The notes: a model not told the origin generated them from the sequence alone. Shown: positions 7,708-16,881, numbered from the stretch's first letter. The stretch is 64,000 bases of DNA from Candidatus Sumerlaeota bacterium (GCA_030613245.1 JAUWMI010000014.1:20144-84143); one strand, 5' to 3'. Numbers and translations: made by a program.

Positions 7708-8393
7708 AGATCTACAGTGCAAACACCATATGGAAGCGCCAATTGCGGACTCTTATACAGTCTGCTGCTACTTTTGCAGCACTTACGCTCATTGTCGGGT
7801 TGCTTGACATTGTAAAGAACCTGCTGTTTGGAAGGAGCGTTGTTGGAGAATTCTTTAAGTCATGCACAACTGGAGGTACAATTATTCTAGCGGTTCAGAT
7901 ATTTATTTCGGGCCTTTTGCTGGGCGCGGAAGAAGAGGAGAACCAAACACACAGTTTTGTATTGCGTCTGCCCGTGAGCAAAGTGCGATGGGTTGCAGAG
8001 CGGCTTCTGGGGGTGATTATAGGCCTGATAATTTGTTTCCTCCTCTTGCTCTGCGATGCAATAATTCTAGGGCTGTATTTGAAGATACCTGGCTTCTGGA
8101 ATGGCCTATGGAACAGTATTACTACTGTATTTACATTCCCAAACCTTGCGCTGGGGTTTTCGTATTTCTGGATATCCGCCTCTTGCGCTGCGTGGACTAA
8201 AAAGGCATTACCTTCTGCGATCATATCAGTTGGAACAATATTCCTGATGTTAATGGTGCTTGATGAACTTGTGATGCATACGCGATTCTCTATTCTACAC
8301 CCATTTCAGGGAATAGCTTTTGGATTCTTTATCATTGCTTTTGTTTTTATGGGATTTTTCTTCTTTGCTATTTCGCGAAGGGAAGGAACATGA
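7704..8393 (+). CDS. ABC transporter permease (YtrC/D-like membrane protein)
   Basis: 229 aa with about six hydrophobic segments (near 17-35, 55-75, 95-120, 135-165, 175-195, 205-225). The short soluble motif EEEENQTHSFVLRLPVSKVRWVAERLLG resembles the QQDFLLSLPVSRxxIYLAK box of ABC-2 type exporter permeases just after the second helix. It starts at an ATGA overlap with the ATPase gene. Predicted to form the membrane channel together with the permease at 10149. Substrate unknown. Confidence 0.8.
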   Translation: MKIYSANTIWKRQLRTLIQSAATFAALTLIVGLLDIVKNLLFGRSVVGEFFKSCTTGGTIILAVQIFISGLLLGAEEEENQTHSFVLRLPVSKVRWVAERLLGVIIGLIICFLLLLCDAIILGLYLKIPGFWNGLWNSITTVFTFPNLALGFSYFWISASCAAWTKKALPSAIISVGTIFLMLMVLDELVMHTRFSILHPFQGIAFGFFIIAFVFMGFFFFAISRREGT

Positions 8394-8397
8394 AATC

Positions 8398-10152
8398 ATG
8401 AAGCGAGCGGTTTTGATAAGAGTAATCCTATACAGCGCACTGATTGCTATCAGCTATTGGATTGTGAGACTGCATACGGCTGATCCCGGGGACTGGCTGG
8501 ATAAAGATACGGTGCTTGCTATTCATAAGTATGTATTGGATCAAATCGGCGAAAAGCCGCTAGGAAAGGAGTTTTATACAGCAACCTGGGAATTCGCAGA
8601 TAAAAAGATCCGGGAAACAGAAGAGTATAAGCACTTCATCTGGGAGCTGCCGATGCCCGTTGTAGAGTCATCAAACAAACAGTACGCACATACGCTGGCC
8701 AAAAAACTTAGAGATAATATACAAGACCTTCTTCAGCTTTCAAAGCAAGGAATACTGTTTCCCTCTCAGGAATCGGTGCACGAGTGGCTCGAGAGCCCTC
8801 AGAATCAGACTGGAGTAGAGAGCTCGAATGAGAAGAGGCACTACAGTTTGGAAAGTGGAAGAAATTTCTGGGTATACCAGTATTGCACAAACTCTCTTCT
8901 GATAGAATCGGATATGCTTTATAAAGAAGGAAAGTGGGACGAAGCTTTTCAATCCCTCAAGGATATTGACGCGATAGCACAGGCCATACGGTATGATTCG
9001 CTTATCGGACATTTGATTGCTGAGACACTCAGGGGAAAGATCGCGAAAGGATTTGAACGAATACTCCTTCTCAACCCACCACCGGAAGTGGATAGAAGGG
9101 CTGTGAACGTGCTGAACTCGCTGTGCGCACGGCATATCCTCTTCAACGAAAACGCTGTTATGACGTCAACATTATGGGCGCTTTTTACTGCGGCGAAAAC
9201 GCCTCCGACGTTTTTCTACGAGTTTGGCTCAAACATGTACACACTATCACTGCTCATAGATAACAGAGATTCCCTAAAGCACCTTGAGAACAAAGCATGG
9301 ATTGACAGAAAGCTCAGGCACCTGCGAATCAATCTAGATGCATTGGAAAGACACGAAATTCATACAGCGCTTCAGGAATTGAATATCACGAACTGGACTT
9401 TCTATCCTTCGGTCAAGAAATTTCTACGCCAAGTGGGAGAAACTGAAACAGAGCTAGCTCAACCTTATTCCATTGCCGATACTTTTAGCGAACGTATACC
9501 TTCTATAGTGCGCGCTCGGCTCATAACTTATACCGCCTTACCAAATTTATATTACGCTTTCATCCATTCTAGCTTACCAGCTGTACGTCTTGAACTGATG
9601 CGCAACGCATTTGCCGCGAGGCTCTATGAGCAGGACAAGAAAAAGTTTCCTGACTCTGTGGAAGAACTGGTTCCTGATTATCTTGAGAGCCCGCCTGTGC
9701 TGAAATATGTGAAAAATTTGTTTCGCACTAATGGGCGCAATGATAATCCCAACAGAATTCTTTCTCCTATTAGCGTCAAAAGGGTGCAGCTCGATGCTTA
9801 TGACATCCGCAGAGTGCTAGGAATCAAACCACTAGGATCGTATCCGCTGGAGCGCATAAACATCACACCACAGGGATACCTTGAATGGGAAAACATGTCC
9901 GAAGAAGAAGCAAACGTAATGGCGGATTACCTCAAGCATTTTAACAGAGTCGTAGAAAGCGTTTCTCTTGAGCCTGCCGAGCACCGCGATAAAACGCTCA
10001 CCGCCAAGATCAATGCACCGCAAGAATTTGTCGCGCTCTATTCTCCTGGCCCGGACTGCGACGATGATGGCGGAATGATTGCCTACGATCCCACAAATGG
10101 GACGTTTAGTAGCGGCGACATTATTGTCTATCCGGAGGGGCTTGCCCGATGA
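8398..10152 (+). CDS. membrane-anchored protein with pseudopilin-like C-terminal box
   Basis: 584 aa from the ATG at 8398, chosen because GGGAAGGAAC lies upstream and it follows the permease stop by 4 bp. An upstream in-frame ATG at 8320 lies inside the permease gene. One N-terminal membrane segment (VLIRVILYSALIAISYWIVR) is followed by a long, mainly helical soluble part. The C-terminus (YSPGPDCDDDGG...YDPTNGTFSSGDIIVYPEG) matches the end of type II secretion pseudopilin-like proteins, and the protein at 47474 ends similarly. It sits between the two permease genes with 4-bp overlaps, so it is probably a subunit or sensor of the exporter. Function unknown. Confidence 0.8.
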   Translation: MKRAVLIRVILYSALIAISYWIVRLHTADPGDWLDKDTVLAIHKYVLDQIGEKPLGKEFYTATWEFADKKIRETEEYKHFIWELPMPVVESSNKQYAHTLAKKLRDNIQDLLQLSKQGILFPSQESVHEWLESPQNQTGVESSNEKRHYSLESGRNFWVYQYCTNSLLIESDMLYKEGKWDEAFQSLKDIDAIAQAIRYDSLIGHLIAETLRGKIAKGFERILLLNPPPEVDRRAVNVLNSLCARHILFNENAVMTSTLWALFTAAKTPPTFFYEFGSNMYTLSLLIDNRDSLKHLENKAWIDRKLRHLRINLDALERHEIHTALQELNITNWTFYPSVKKFLRQVGETETELAQPYSIADTFSERIPSIVRARLITYTALPNLYYAFIHSSLPAVRLELMRNAFAARLYEQDKKKFPDSVEELVPDYLESPPVLKYVKNLFRTNGRNDNPNRILSPISVKRVQLDAYDIRRVLGIKPLGSYPLERINITPQGYLEWENMSEEEANVMADYLKHFNRVVESVSLEPAEHRDKTLTAKINAPQEFVALYSPGPDCDDDGGMIAYDPTNGTFSSGDIIVYPEGLAR

Positions 10153-10910
10153 ATAAGGCGCTCATATGGAAAGAGGTACGTCTCGGTTGGAAGCTGCTGG
10201 CTCTCTCTGCGCTTGTCCTTATTGCAATCCCGTTCATTTATGAGATTTCCCAAATATGGCTTTGGATTATTACCGCATTTCTTTTGGTGATAAACTCAAC
10301 TGCGCTTTTCCGGAGTCAGGAGCTGGACACGCAAGACTTCTTTCTCTACTTCCAGCCTGTCTCTCGTGTGCGAATTCTCGCATCGAAATTAGCGTGGGCG
10401 GCAATAGCAACCGTCTGTATCGCATTAGTATGTCTGGCAGCCTGGCATATCATAAACTGGCAACAGGCCAAAATGCCTTGGGTGAAACAGGAAAGACTCT
10501 TTATTCCCTATGCGCTTTTGCCTGTGCTTTTACTGCCTGCATTTGCCCCACTCCTTCTGGTACTCTACTTCCGCTCCTCTCACATCACCGCAGCATTCGT
10601 GTCATGTATAGCAATGTTTCTGTGGGGAATTGTTGTGCTTCTCTTATGTCCCTTTGTTCGTCCTGTTTTAGCGGAAGGGATTTCGCAATCGCGTATCGTG
10701 GCGGGCCATCATGGTTGGCCTGAGTTTGTCGGGATGCTCGCTGCTCTGGTGGTATGGAATTTCTATCTCTTCTGCCGAACGGATATAACAGATAAGCCCC
10801 TTAACCGCTCTGCGCTCTTGGGGGTTGAATTCATTATTGTTTTTGCCTGGCTTGCCTATATCATCGGTGGCACGAATCTTTGGGACTTATGGTATCTCCT
10901 GTTCGGATAG
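10149..10910 (+). CDS. ABC transporter permease, second subunit
   Basis: 253 aa with about seven hydrophobic segments. After the second helix it has RSQELDTQDFFLYFQPVSRVRILASKLAWA, the same cytoplasmic box as in the first permease and in ABC-2 exporters. It begins at an ATGA overlap with the preceding gene and ends the five-gene unit. Two different permeases with one ATPase imply a heterodimeric channel with an ATPase homodimer. No terminator was found after it; repeats begin within 20 bp. Confidence 0.8.
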   Translation: MNKALIWKEVRLGWKLLALSALVLIAIPFIYEISQIWLWIITAFLLVINSTALFRSQELDTQDFFLYFQPVSRVRILASKLAWAAIATVCIALVCLAAWHIINWQQAKMPWVKQERLFIPYALLPVLLLPAFAPLLLVLYFRSSHITAAFVSCIAMFLWGIVVLLLCPFVRPVLAEGISQSRIVAGHHGWPEFVGMLAALVVWNFYLFCRTDITDKPLNRSALLGVEFIIVFAWLAYIIGGTNLWDLWYLLFG

Positions 10911-10930
10911 CAAAAACCTTTCAGAAAATT

Positions 10931-11268
10931 GCCACAGAGGCACAGAGAAGTAGATTGCAAGAATGCAAAATGAAAATTGCAAAGGGGAAGTTGCAAATAT
11001 GAAATTCTCTGTGCGTCGGCGGCAATATTGATATGTTGTAGGGGCATATGGCAATACGCCCGCAATCCTCGTTTTCCTTGTAGGGGCAGGGTTTATCCCT
11101 GCCCTTAGTTCTTGGCCACAGAGTCGCCGAGTCACAAAGAGTTTCATAAAAAGGTATATTCATACTCCGTGTCTCTGTGCGTCGGCGGCAATATTGATAT
11201 GTTGTAGGGGCGTATGGCAATACGCCCGCACCAATTAATGGGCTCTGCGTTCTCTGTGCCTCTGTGGC
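10931..11268. repeat. composite repeat bounded by 19-bp inverted repeats
   Basis: GCCACAGAGGCACAGAGAA (10931-10949) and its reverse complement (11250-11268) bracket 300 bp that contain a 59-bp direct repeat (11006-11064 and 11172-11230, one mismatch). Each repeat carries a partial GTAGGGGC palindrome (TATGGCAATACGCCC core). A partial inverted CACAGAG unit lies near 11115. No protein is encoded. It looks like nested palindromic repeats, perhaps mobile. The rest of 10911-11326 holds nothing recognisable. Confidence 0.75.
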
Positions 11269-11326
11269 ATTATTCATAATACAAAAAATTGTCTTGTTCA
11301 CCGACTTCGAAATACTTGCGCTTCGC

Positions 11327-11788
11327 TTATTCTTTTTCCTCGACACCCTCCGGCGATTCCTCTTCTGAAGCCTTCTTAAAGTTCAGATAAGGTGGATACG
11401 CTGGCTCCATAATTGGGTTGTAGGGAGGAAAAGGACTTAATAACACCTCGAACGCACCACCAACTGCTCGCTCCGCACCCCACATAGTTCCATTAATTGC
11501 TCCGAGTGCAGCATCAAAAGCGTTAGAGACAACGCCAAAAGGACTCCCTGAATGGCCTTCTCTTACGCGAGCCTCAATCTCATGAGGAATCTCAAGCCAG
11601 CAAAGAGCGATGTTAGTCACACCTCTTCCGAGCTCATGCCCCGTTCCTTTAAGACAGAAAGGCTCTTCCGCTGTCCCTCTGCCCACCTGTGCAGGACGAT
11701 AGGTAGCACATCCTATACATAGGAACAACAAACAAACTGCTGTGACAAAGACCGCCACTTTGACCACATCAATTCTTACACTTCTCAT
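11327..11788 (-). CDS. exosortase system-associated lipoprotein, TIGR04073-like
   Basis: 153 aa from the ATG at 11788, which has GGGAGGTG upstream; the longer frame to 11848 lacks one. The signal peptide ends in a lipobox (LLFLCIGC). The mature part has KLGRGVTNIALCWLEIPHEI-like sequence (here ELGRGVTNIALCWLEIP), then GAINGTMWGAERAVGGAFEVLLSPFPPYNP. This matches the TIGR04073 family known from genomes with exosortase/PEP-CTERM systems. No exosortase or PEP-CTERM protein is visible in this window, so the link is by family only. Role unknown; likely an outer-membrane or periplasmic lipoprotein. Confidence 0.8.
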   Translation of the reverse strand: MRSVRIDVVKVAVFVTAVCLLFLCIGCATYRPAQVGRGTAEEPFCLKGTGHELGRGVTNIALCWLEIPHEIEARVREGHSGSPFGVVSNAFDAALGAINGTMWGAERAVGGAFEVLLSPFPPYNPIMEPAYPPYLNFKKASEEESPEGVEEKE

Positions 11789-11888
11789 AACAACACCTCC
11801 CTTGTATGATTTTTTACCTTCCTGTATCTTGAAATTGCGTATTGTCAATTTATTAGTAGTAGCGCTAAAAAATTACAGATTTTGAATC

Positions 11889-11961
11889 TTTCGCAAAGAC
11901 GCCAGGAACGCAAAGTTGCCATTTTCTTCCCGACTTTGCGTCTTTGCGCGAAATTTTAATA
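11889..11961. repeat. inverted repeat TTCGC..AAAGACGC / GCGTCTTTGCGCGAA
   Basis: The left arm (CGCAAAGACGCCAGGAACGCAAAGT) pairs with ACTTTGCGTCTTTGCG after looping out nine bases. Another dispersed repeat type, distinct from the GTAGGGGC family that begins a few bases later. Confidence 0.6.
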
Positions 11962-11967
11962 AGAGCA

Positions 11968-11993
11968 TAGGGCGTATTGCAATACGCCCCTAC
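11968..11993. repeat. GTAGGGGC palindrome, core GTATTGCAATAC, left end shortened
   Basis: Same core as the copy at 5872, but the left end is TAGGGC rather than GTAGGGGC. The 12192-12432 stretch after the small frame below holds no recognisable element. Confidence 0.8.
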
Positions 11994-12005
11994 GTGCGAT
12001 CCGAT

Positions 12006-12191
12006 TCATGGCCAAGCGAATAAAAACATAGAAGCCGCCCAGATAAGCGCCAGGATGATCGTCATTACCACGATAGTCCGTGTGTACACCTTATGGGCTG
12101 CAACATTTCCGGTAGTGGGAAAAATGTTGCGAAAAACATAACCACCACGCACCTGCGTGTCAATCAAATCGTCGGCAATGGTTGCAGCCAC
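12006..12191 (-). CDS. possible small single-helix membrane protein
   Basis: A GTG-started frame of 61 aa with a C-terminal hydrophobic helix (TIVVMTIILALIWAASMFLF). The frame extends seven codons further upstream without an ATG before a stop. The helix position and length recall the C-terminal half of SecG, but the first SecG helix is absent, so a truncated remnant or chance frame are both possible. Confidence 0.3.
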   Translation of the reverse strand: MAATIADDLIDTQVRGGYVFRNIFPTTGNVAAHKVYTRTIVVMTIILALIWAASMFLFAWP

Positions 12192-12432
12192 ATTCGCCGG
12201 TTCATCACTGCATTAATTCACTTGAACTCCAGGCGGCTATTGCATATATGTATTTTTGCCGTGCATTCCTTACCTGAAAATAATCCCATGGGTATGGCTG
12301 CACTGCCCTATCACCACGTGCAGCGGCACAGTTTATTTGCCCGGCCTTTTACCGCCGAAGTCGGAGATGTTTTCTTAGGCAAGTACACATTCAGGATGGT
12401 AGCACTGCCATCTAACAGAAAGGGGATTACCA

Positions 12433-12783
12433 ATGCTGAAGGGAATCACTGTGGTATTTAACTACGCAGCTGACCTTAAAGCCGCGGAGAAGTTCTACGT
12501 GGACAATTTTGGGTTTCTCGTGGTCTCACGCGACGAGAACTGGGTGGAATTTGAGCTTCCAGGCGCCAATTATGCACTCCACAAGGCACGTGCTGATCGC
12601 GTGCCCGGCAAAAACTACAGCCATCTCTGCTTCGAGGTGAATGACGTCGAGCAGACATGCAAGACCCTTGCAGGAAAAGGCGTAAGAATTCTGGAACAGC
12701 CGTTTGAGAAACCCTGGGGTCGCTTTGCCACCATCGCCGATCCGGATGGCAACCCCATTATGATTTATCAGAAGATACGCTAG
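12433..12783 (+). CDS. VOC (glyoxalase/bleomycin-resistance fold) protein
   Basis: 116 aa, one full VOC domain of paired beta-alpha-beta-beta-beta modules. Seen are AADLKAAEKFYVDNFGF, the metal-site region NYSHLCFEVND (His), and the C-terminal RFATIADPDGNPIMIYQ, where ADPDGN is the hallmark. A Glu/Gln ligand is expected in the last strand. Stand-alone members bind a metal and act as glyoxalases, dioxygenases, epimerases or drug-binding proteins. Nothing nearby indicates which. AAAGGGG precedes the ATG. Its neighbours are repeats on one side and a permease gene on the other. Confidence 0.88.
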   Translation: MLKGITVVFNYAADLKAAEKFYVDNFGFLVVSRDENWVEFELPGANYALHKARADRVPGKNYSHLCFEVNDVEQTCKTLAGKGVRILEQPFEKPWGRFATIADPDGNPIMIYQKIR

Positions 12784-12803
12784 ATTTGGTGAACGTTCTG
12801 AAG

Positions 12804-12849
12804 TAGGGGCGGTTCGCGACTTGTGCGCCTCAGGCGTAACCGCCCTTAC
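12804..12849. repeat. GTAGGGGC palindrome with enlarged loop
   Basis: Arms GTAGGGGCGGTT and AACCGCCCTTAC flank about 20 unpaired bases, so this copy carries an insertion in the core. Confidence 0.6.
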
Positions 12850-12886
12850 AATCTGCGGCAGCACAGGTTGCACGAATCAGGTGTGA

Positions 12887-13852
12887 ATGCTTAAATATCT
12901 CGCCAAACGGTTCTTCCATATCATTTTTGTTCTCATCGGGGTCTCCCTGATCGTCTTCGTGGTCATGTATAAAGCCGGAGATCCGGTCAGGGTAATGCTG
13001 CCGCCGACAGCCACCCGGCTGGAGCTTGAGGCGATGCGGCGGCAGCTCGGACTCGATAAACCGCTCATCGTTCAGTACGCCATTTTCCTGAAAAACGCGG
13101 CCCACGGTAATCTCGGCATTTCCTATCACCACTCGCTGCCTGTGGTGAAGCTGATTCTTCAGCGCCTCCCCGCCACGCTAGAGCTTTCGTTGGCCTCAAT
13201 GCTCTTCTCGGTCATCTTCGCGCTTCCGATTGGCATCCTTGCTGCGGTGCGACCCTACTCGCGCGTCAGCCAATCGCTTATGGTCGGCTCCATTCTTGGC
13301 ATCTCGCTTCCCACGTTCTGGATTGGCATTATGGGGATTTTGATATTCGGAGTGTGGCTCAACTGGCTGCCGCCTTTTGGCCGTGGCGAGACTGTGGCCA
13401 TTGCAGGAATCCAGTGGAGCTGGCTCACCGTAGACGGGCTCAAGCATCTGCTGATGCCTGCGGTCACGCTGGGTCTCTACCAGCTTGCCATGCTGATCCG
13501 ACTGGTGCGGGCAGAAATGTGCGACGTGCTACAGACGGCATATATTAGTGTGGCGCGCGCAAAAGGGTTGTCCGAGGCACGGGTCACCTTCAAGCACGCC
13601 CTGCGCAATGCCCTGATTCCTGTGGTAACCATCATTGGTCTCCAGTTTGGCGGGCTGATTGCCTTCTCGCTAATCACGGAAACCATTTTTCAGTGGCCAG
13701 GTATGGGTAAACTCCTGATTGATTCCATTGCCATGGTTGATCGGCCGGTAGTCGTGGCTTATCTCATGATCATCGCGGTGGTCTTTGTGGTGATCAACCT
13801 GGTGGTTGACATTACGTACACGTTGATTGATCCGCGCATTCGTATGCAATGA
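12887..13852 (+). CDS. oligopeptide/dipeptide-type ABC permease, DppB-like
   Basis: 321 aa. N-terminal LKYLAKRFFHIIFVLIGVSLIVF with the following GDPVR and LGLDKPLIVQY is the standard start of DppB/OppB/NikB permeases. The EAA loop is ARAKGLSEARVTFKHALRNALIP near residues 225-247, and the fold has six membrane helices. In DppB families the partner is a DppC permease, found here 290 bp downstream at 14141. No solute-binding protein or DppD/F ATPase occurs in the window, so those must lie elsewhere. Substrate (peptide, nickel, oligosaccharide) cannot be told. Confidence 0.92.
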   Translation: MLKYLAKRFFHIIFVLIGVSLIVFVVMYKAGDPVRVMLPPTATRLELEAMRRQLGLDKPLIVQYAIFLKNAAHGNLGISYHHSLPVVKLILQRLPATLELSLASMLFSVIFALPIGILAAVRPYSRVSQSLMVGSILGISLPTFWIGIMGILIFGVWLNWLPPFGRGETVAIAGIQWSWLTVDGLKHLLMPAVTLGLYQLAMLIRLVRAEMCDVLQTAYISVARAKGLSEARVTFKHALRNALIPVVTIIGLQFGGLIAFSLITETIFQWPGMGKLLIDSIAMVDRPVVVAYLMIIAVVFVVINLVVDITYTLIDPRIRMQ

Positions 13853-13858
13853 GGAAGA

Positions 13859-14119
13859 GGGCAGACACGCGGGTCTGCCACTACAATTATAAATTCATTT
13901 ATGTGTATACAATAGCATATTCATGCCGTAGGGCAACCCTCGTGCTTGCCTAAAATACTAGGGCAGGTACAAGACCTGCCCCTACGCAAAAATCGGATCT
14001 TCGTTATTAAATACATTTGTCATTATGCAAAGCCCCTTACATGAAATAATCATTGTAGGGGCAACCCTTGTGGTTGCCCATAAACTATTAGGCGGGCAGA
14101 CACGCGGGTCTGCCACTAC
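13859..14119. repeat. cluster of five GTAGGGGC-type palindromes
   Basis: This spacer between the permease genes is mostly palindromes: 13859-13884 (core GCAGACACGCGGGTCTGC), 13928-13950 (GCAACCCTCGTGCTTGC), 13961-13985 (GCAGGTACAAGACCTGC), 14055-14079 (GCAACCCTTGTGGTTGC) and 14093-14119 (GCAGACACGCGGGTCTGC again). Right ends are CACTAC or CCCCTAC. The first and last share a core; the others differ yet remain inverted repeats. Confidence 0.85.
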
Positions 14120-14140
14120 GTTCGGGCAATGGAGTAACTG

Positions 14141-15064
14141 ATGGCACAGCCGGAGCTCCTCAGACGATTCTGGCGAAGCAAAACCGCTGTGGTGGGTGCA
14201 GTGTTAATGGCAGGGATTGTCTTTGCCGTTATGTTTGCCTCCCTCATTGCACCTCAGAATCCCTATGACCTGCGCCAGATTTATCTTGAAGATAGCTGCC
14301 AGCCACCCGTCTGGCTGAAAACGCTCAAGCCGGCTGGCACGACAGAAGACGTGGAGCAAGGAGCAATTCCTGAGGCCAGAGGGTTTATTCTAGGGAGCGA
14401 TGAAGACGGCCGCGATGTGTTTAGCGCTATTCTCTACGGCATGCGCATTTCCCTGTTTGTCGGTGTCTCAGCCACATTTCTTTCTGCATTGATCGGTATC
14501 TTCCTTGGCCTCACTGCTGGCTATTACCGGGGCCGCCTCGACACGGTGATTATGCGTCTCGCTGACGTGCAGCTCTCCTTTCCCTCCATTCTGATCGCTA
14601 TCCTATTGATGGCAATCTGGGGAAGCGGATTGCTACAGATTATTGTCGCCGTGGTTGTAGTGCGCTGGGTGGTCTATGCGCGCACCATTCGGGGCAGTAT
14701 GCTCGCAGAGCGCGAGAAGGAGTACGTGCTGGCTGCGCGCGCGCTGGGCGCCTCAAGTCCTGCCATTATCGTTCGTCACATTCTGCCGAACATCATCTCG
14801 CCCATCATCGTCATCTCTGCGGTTGAAATCGCATCTGTCATCATGCTCGAATCCACACTGAGCTACCTCGGGCTCGGGGTGCCACCGACCAAGCCCTCGC
14901 TTGGCATGCTCATTAAGTTTGGCTACGACGTGATACTTAGCGGCTACTGGTGGATTTCCGTATTTCCAGGAATCGCCCTGGTGATGATCGTCTTCGCCAT
15001 TAATCTCCTGGGCGACTGGTTGCGCGATACCCTTAATCCCAACCTTGGCCAGATGGTACAGTGA
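14141..15064 (+). CDS. oligopeptide/dipeptide-type ABC permease, DppC-like
   Basis: 307 aa. Begins RRFWRSKTAVVGAVLMAGIVFAVMFASLIAPQNPYD, the typical DppC/OppC N-terminus, with LGSDEDGRDVFSAILYGMRISL (family LGTDxxGRDxxSRxxxGxRxSL). The EAA loop is AARALGASSPAIIVRHILPNIISPIIV. Pairs with the DppB-like protein upstream to form the import channel. The 290-bp gap is filled by palindromic repeats, so co-transcription may be interrupted or the repeats inserted into an operon. Confidence 0.92.
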   Translation: MAQPELLRRFWRSKTAVVGAVLMAGIVFAVMFASLIAPQNPYDLRQIYLEDSCQPPVWLKTLKPAGTTEDVEQGAIPEARGFILGSDEDGRDVFSAILYGMRISLFVGVSATFLSALIGIFLGLTAGYYRGRLDTVIMRLADVQLSFPSILIAILLMAIWGSGLLQIIVAVVVVRWVVYARTIRGSMLAEREKEYVLAARALGASSPAIIVRHILPNIISPIIVISAVEIASVIMLESTLSYLGLGVPPTKPSLGMLIKFGYDVILSGYWWISVFPGIALVMIVFAINLLGDWLRDTLNPNLGQMVQ

Positions 15065-15151
15065 CAAATGGATTGCACAATGTGCTTCGCATTCGCAGAG
15101 GCATGATATCACACCTTTGCAGCGGTATCAGCAACTTTGTTGTTGGAGAAT

Positions 15152-15181
15152 GTGGGGGTCGACCCAACGGCTCGCCCCTAC
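15152..15181. repeat. degenerate GTAGGGGC-type element
   Basis: Begins GTGGGGGTCGACCC and ends GCCCCTAC, with imperfect pairing between. The remainder of 15065-15297 shows nothing. Confidence 0.45.
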
Positions 15182-15297
15182 AATAGCAATAATCACAGTG
15201 ATAATTCTTCTGTTGTGCACGTTGTGTCGTAGTGGTTTATGCGCCTTAGGAGCATTAAATTGTCGTTTCAATAGCGTCGCTAAGAACAGAGGGTGCA

Positions 15298-16881
15298 ATG
15301 AACACCGAATCGAGGCATCCAATACCGTGGCATACGTACCTGGTTTTACTTTTCGTCACGGTGCTCTCTATCTGGGTACAGGGATATCAGAGCGAAGGGA
15401 GCGATCACGCCATCCATGTGGTCTTCGTGCAACACTACAACCAGCCTGGCCTCTATCCGAACGATCTGTTTGTAGCCACTCTCTCGCATTACTATAGCTT
15501 TTTCTGGTACGGCGTGGCGTATATTGTTCGTCTTTTCCCGCAGGATGCATTTTTCTTTGCGCTTTTTCTGCTTGCGCGTTTACTCTTGTTCCATGCCCTC
15601 TTTTTGCTCGCACTGGAACTCTTTCAGAAAAAGTGGGTTGGCTTCCTGGCATGTCTTCTGGTCATCGGCACGCATTTCGTCGTTTGGGGTGGGAGCTTCA
15701 TCTTAGAGTTATCATTCGGCCATAGTGGCGTGGTACGACCACTGCTTCTTTACGCGCTTTATTTCTATCTGCGCAAGAACTGGTGGCCGAGTGCCATCTT
15801 GCTCGCCGTGAGCTTCAATCTGCACCCGATGACCAGTACATACGTGGGCGCGATGATATGCGCTGCGGTCTGGTTTCTACAGCGAGACGACCGGAGACGC
15901 ATTCTTCTCCCAGCGCTTGTCTGTGCGCTCCTCTGCCTGCCCATGGGTCTGTGGTTGCTGACAAGCTTCAGGGAGCCGATTGCCGATCAGCCGCTCTACA
16001 TGGCTCTCATACGCTATCGGCTCTGGCATCATCTCTCGCCTTTCACCTGGAGCGCAAAGCTCTGGGCAGTCTATGGCGTGCTCTTCCTGGCATGGCTATG
16101 GTCCCTTGCGTATGCACCGCGTACCGCAATCCATCGTCTCGTGCTCGTCTTCTGGGCAGCCACTGGCGTGCTCTGTGTGATTGGAACTATTGGCAGTGAG
16201 CTCTGGCCCCAGCCTGCTGTGATCAGGTTTCATTTCTTTCGCTCGCTCATCCCTGCGGCACTGCTCGCCTTCTGCTATGTAGCGCATCTCCTCATGCGTC
16301 TGTGCTGGCCCTCGGCAGGAAGGGAGCTGCTTTCTGCTCACCATTCGAGGCGGCCGACTGGCCACCTGCTTTCACCACAGGGACTTATTATTTTGCTGAG
16401 TATTGTTCTGATTATCTGGGGTGTTATTGGCCCTGCGCGCTTCTTGCCGAAAAAGCGCTGGGATAGCAAAGCCTTTACGGAATGGAAAGAAATTCAGGAT
16501 TGGGCGAAAAGAAATACCCCCGCCTCAACATACTTTCTTACTCCCCCTTGGGAGACCGGCTTTCGCATTGGCTCGCAACGCGCATGCCTGGTGGAATGGA
16601 AAGATGGCTCCGCCCTGATATGGGCACCAAACTGGGCTCTTACGTCATGGTGGCCACGACTGCTCGCCATTTATTCTGATCTTGAGAATTTCCCGCCAGA
16701 TCCGCTGGAGAAACTTCGTACAGCCTATGAGCGGCTCACACTCAGGCAGCTTCACACGCTTCAGCGAGAATACGGCATTGATTATTGCGTCACGCCGAGT
16801 ACTTACCCGCTTCCCCTTCTCTACCAGTCCGCAACATACCGCATTTATCAAATTACCCGAAGTGACGATTCTGAGCTGTGA
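15298..16881 (+). CDS. polytopic membrane protein, GT-C-like
   Basis: 527 aa, about eleven hydrophobic helices with a soluble C-terminal tail (from about residue 385). The first lumenal loop carries EGSDHAIHVVFVQHY, with acidic and His residues where GT-C glycosyltransferases keep their catalytic Asp/Glu. A large C-terminal region with PPWETGFRIGSQR and a tract WKDGSALIW resembles proteins loosely annotated as O-antigen or mannosyltransferase-like. Assignment as a lipid-linked sugar transferase is an inference from topology only. ATG has weak GAGGGTG upstream. Confidence 0.6.
   Translation: MNTESRHPIPWHTYLVLLFVTVLSIWVQGYQSEGSDHAIHVVFVQHYNQPGLYPNDLFVATLSHYYSFFWYGVAYIVRLFPQDAFFFALFLLARLLLFHALFLLALELFQKKWVGFLACLLVIGTHFVVWGGSFILELSFGHSGVVRPLLLYALYFYLRKNWWPSAILLAVSFNLHPMTSTYVGAMICAAVWFLQRDDRRRILLPALVCALLCLPMGLWLLTSFREPIADQPLYMALIRYRLWHHLSPFTWSAKLWAVYGVLFLAWLWSLAYAPRTAIHRLVLVFWAATGVLCVIGTIGSELWPQPAVIRFHFFRSLIPAALLAFCYVAHLLMRLCWPSAGRELLSAHHSRRPTGHLLSPQGLIILLSIVLIIWGVIGPARFLPKKRWDSKAFTEWKEIQDWAKRNTPASTYFLTPPWETGFRIGSQRACLVEWKDGSALIWAPNWALTSWWPRLLAIYSDLENFPPDPLEKLRTAYERLTLRQLHTLQREYGIDYCVTPSTYPLPLLYQSATYRIYQITRSDDSEL

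Noticed and set aside
11327..11788. Complete exosortase/PEP-CTERM system
   Set aside because: Only the associated TIGR04073-like lipoprotein is present; no exosortase or PEP-CTERM tails in the window.
12006..12191. SecG
   Set aside because: Only one helix and no first SecG helix upstream; kept as a low-confidence hypothetical frame.
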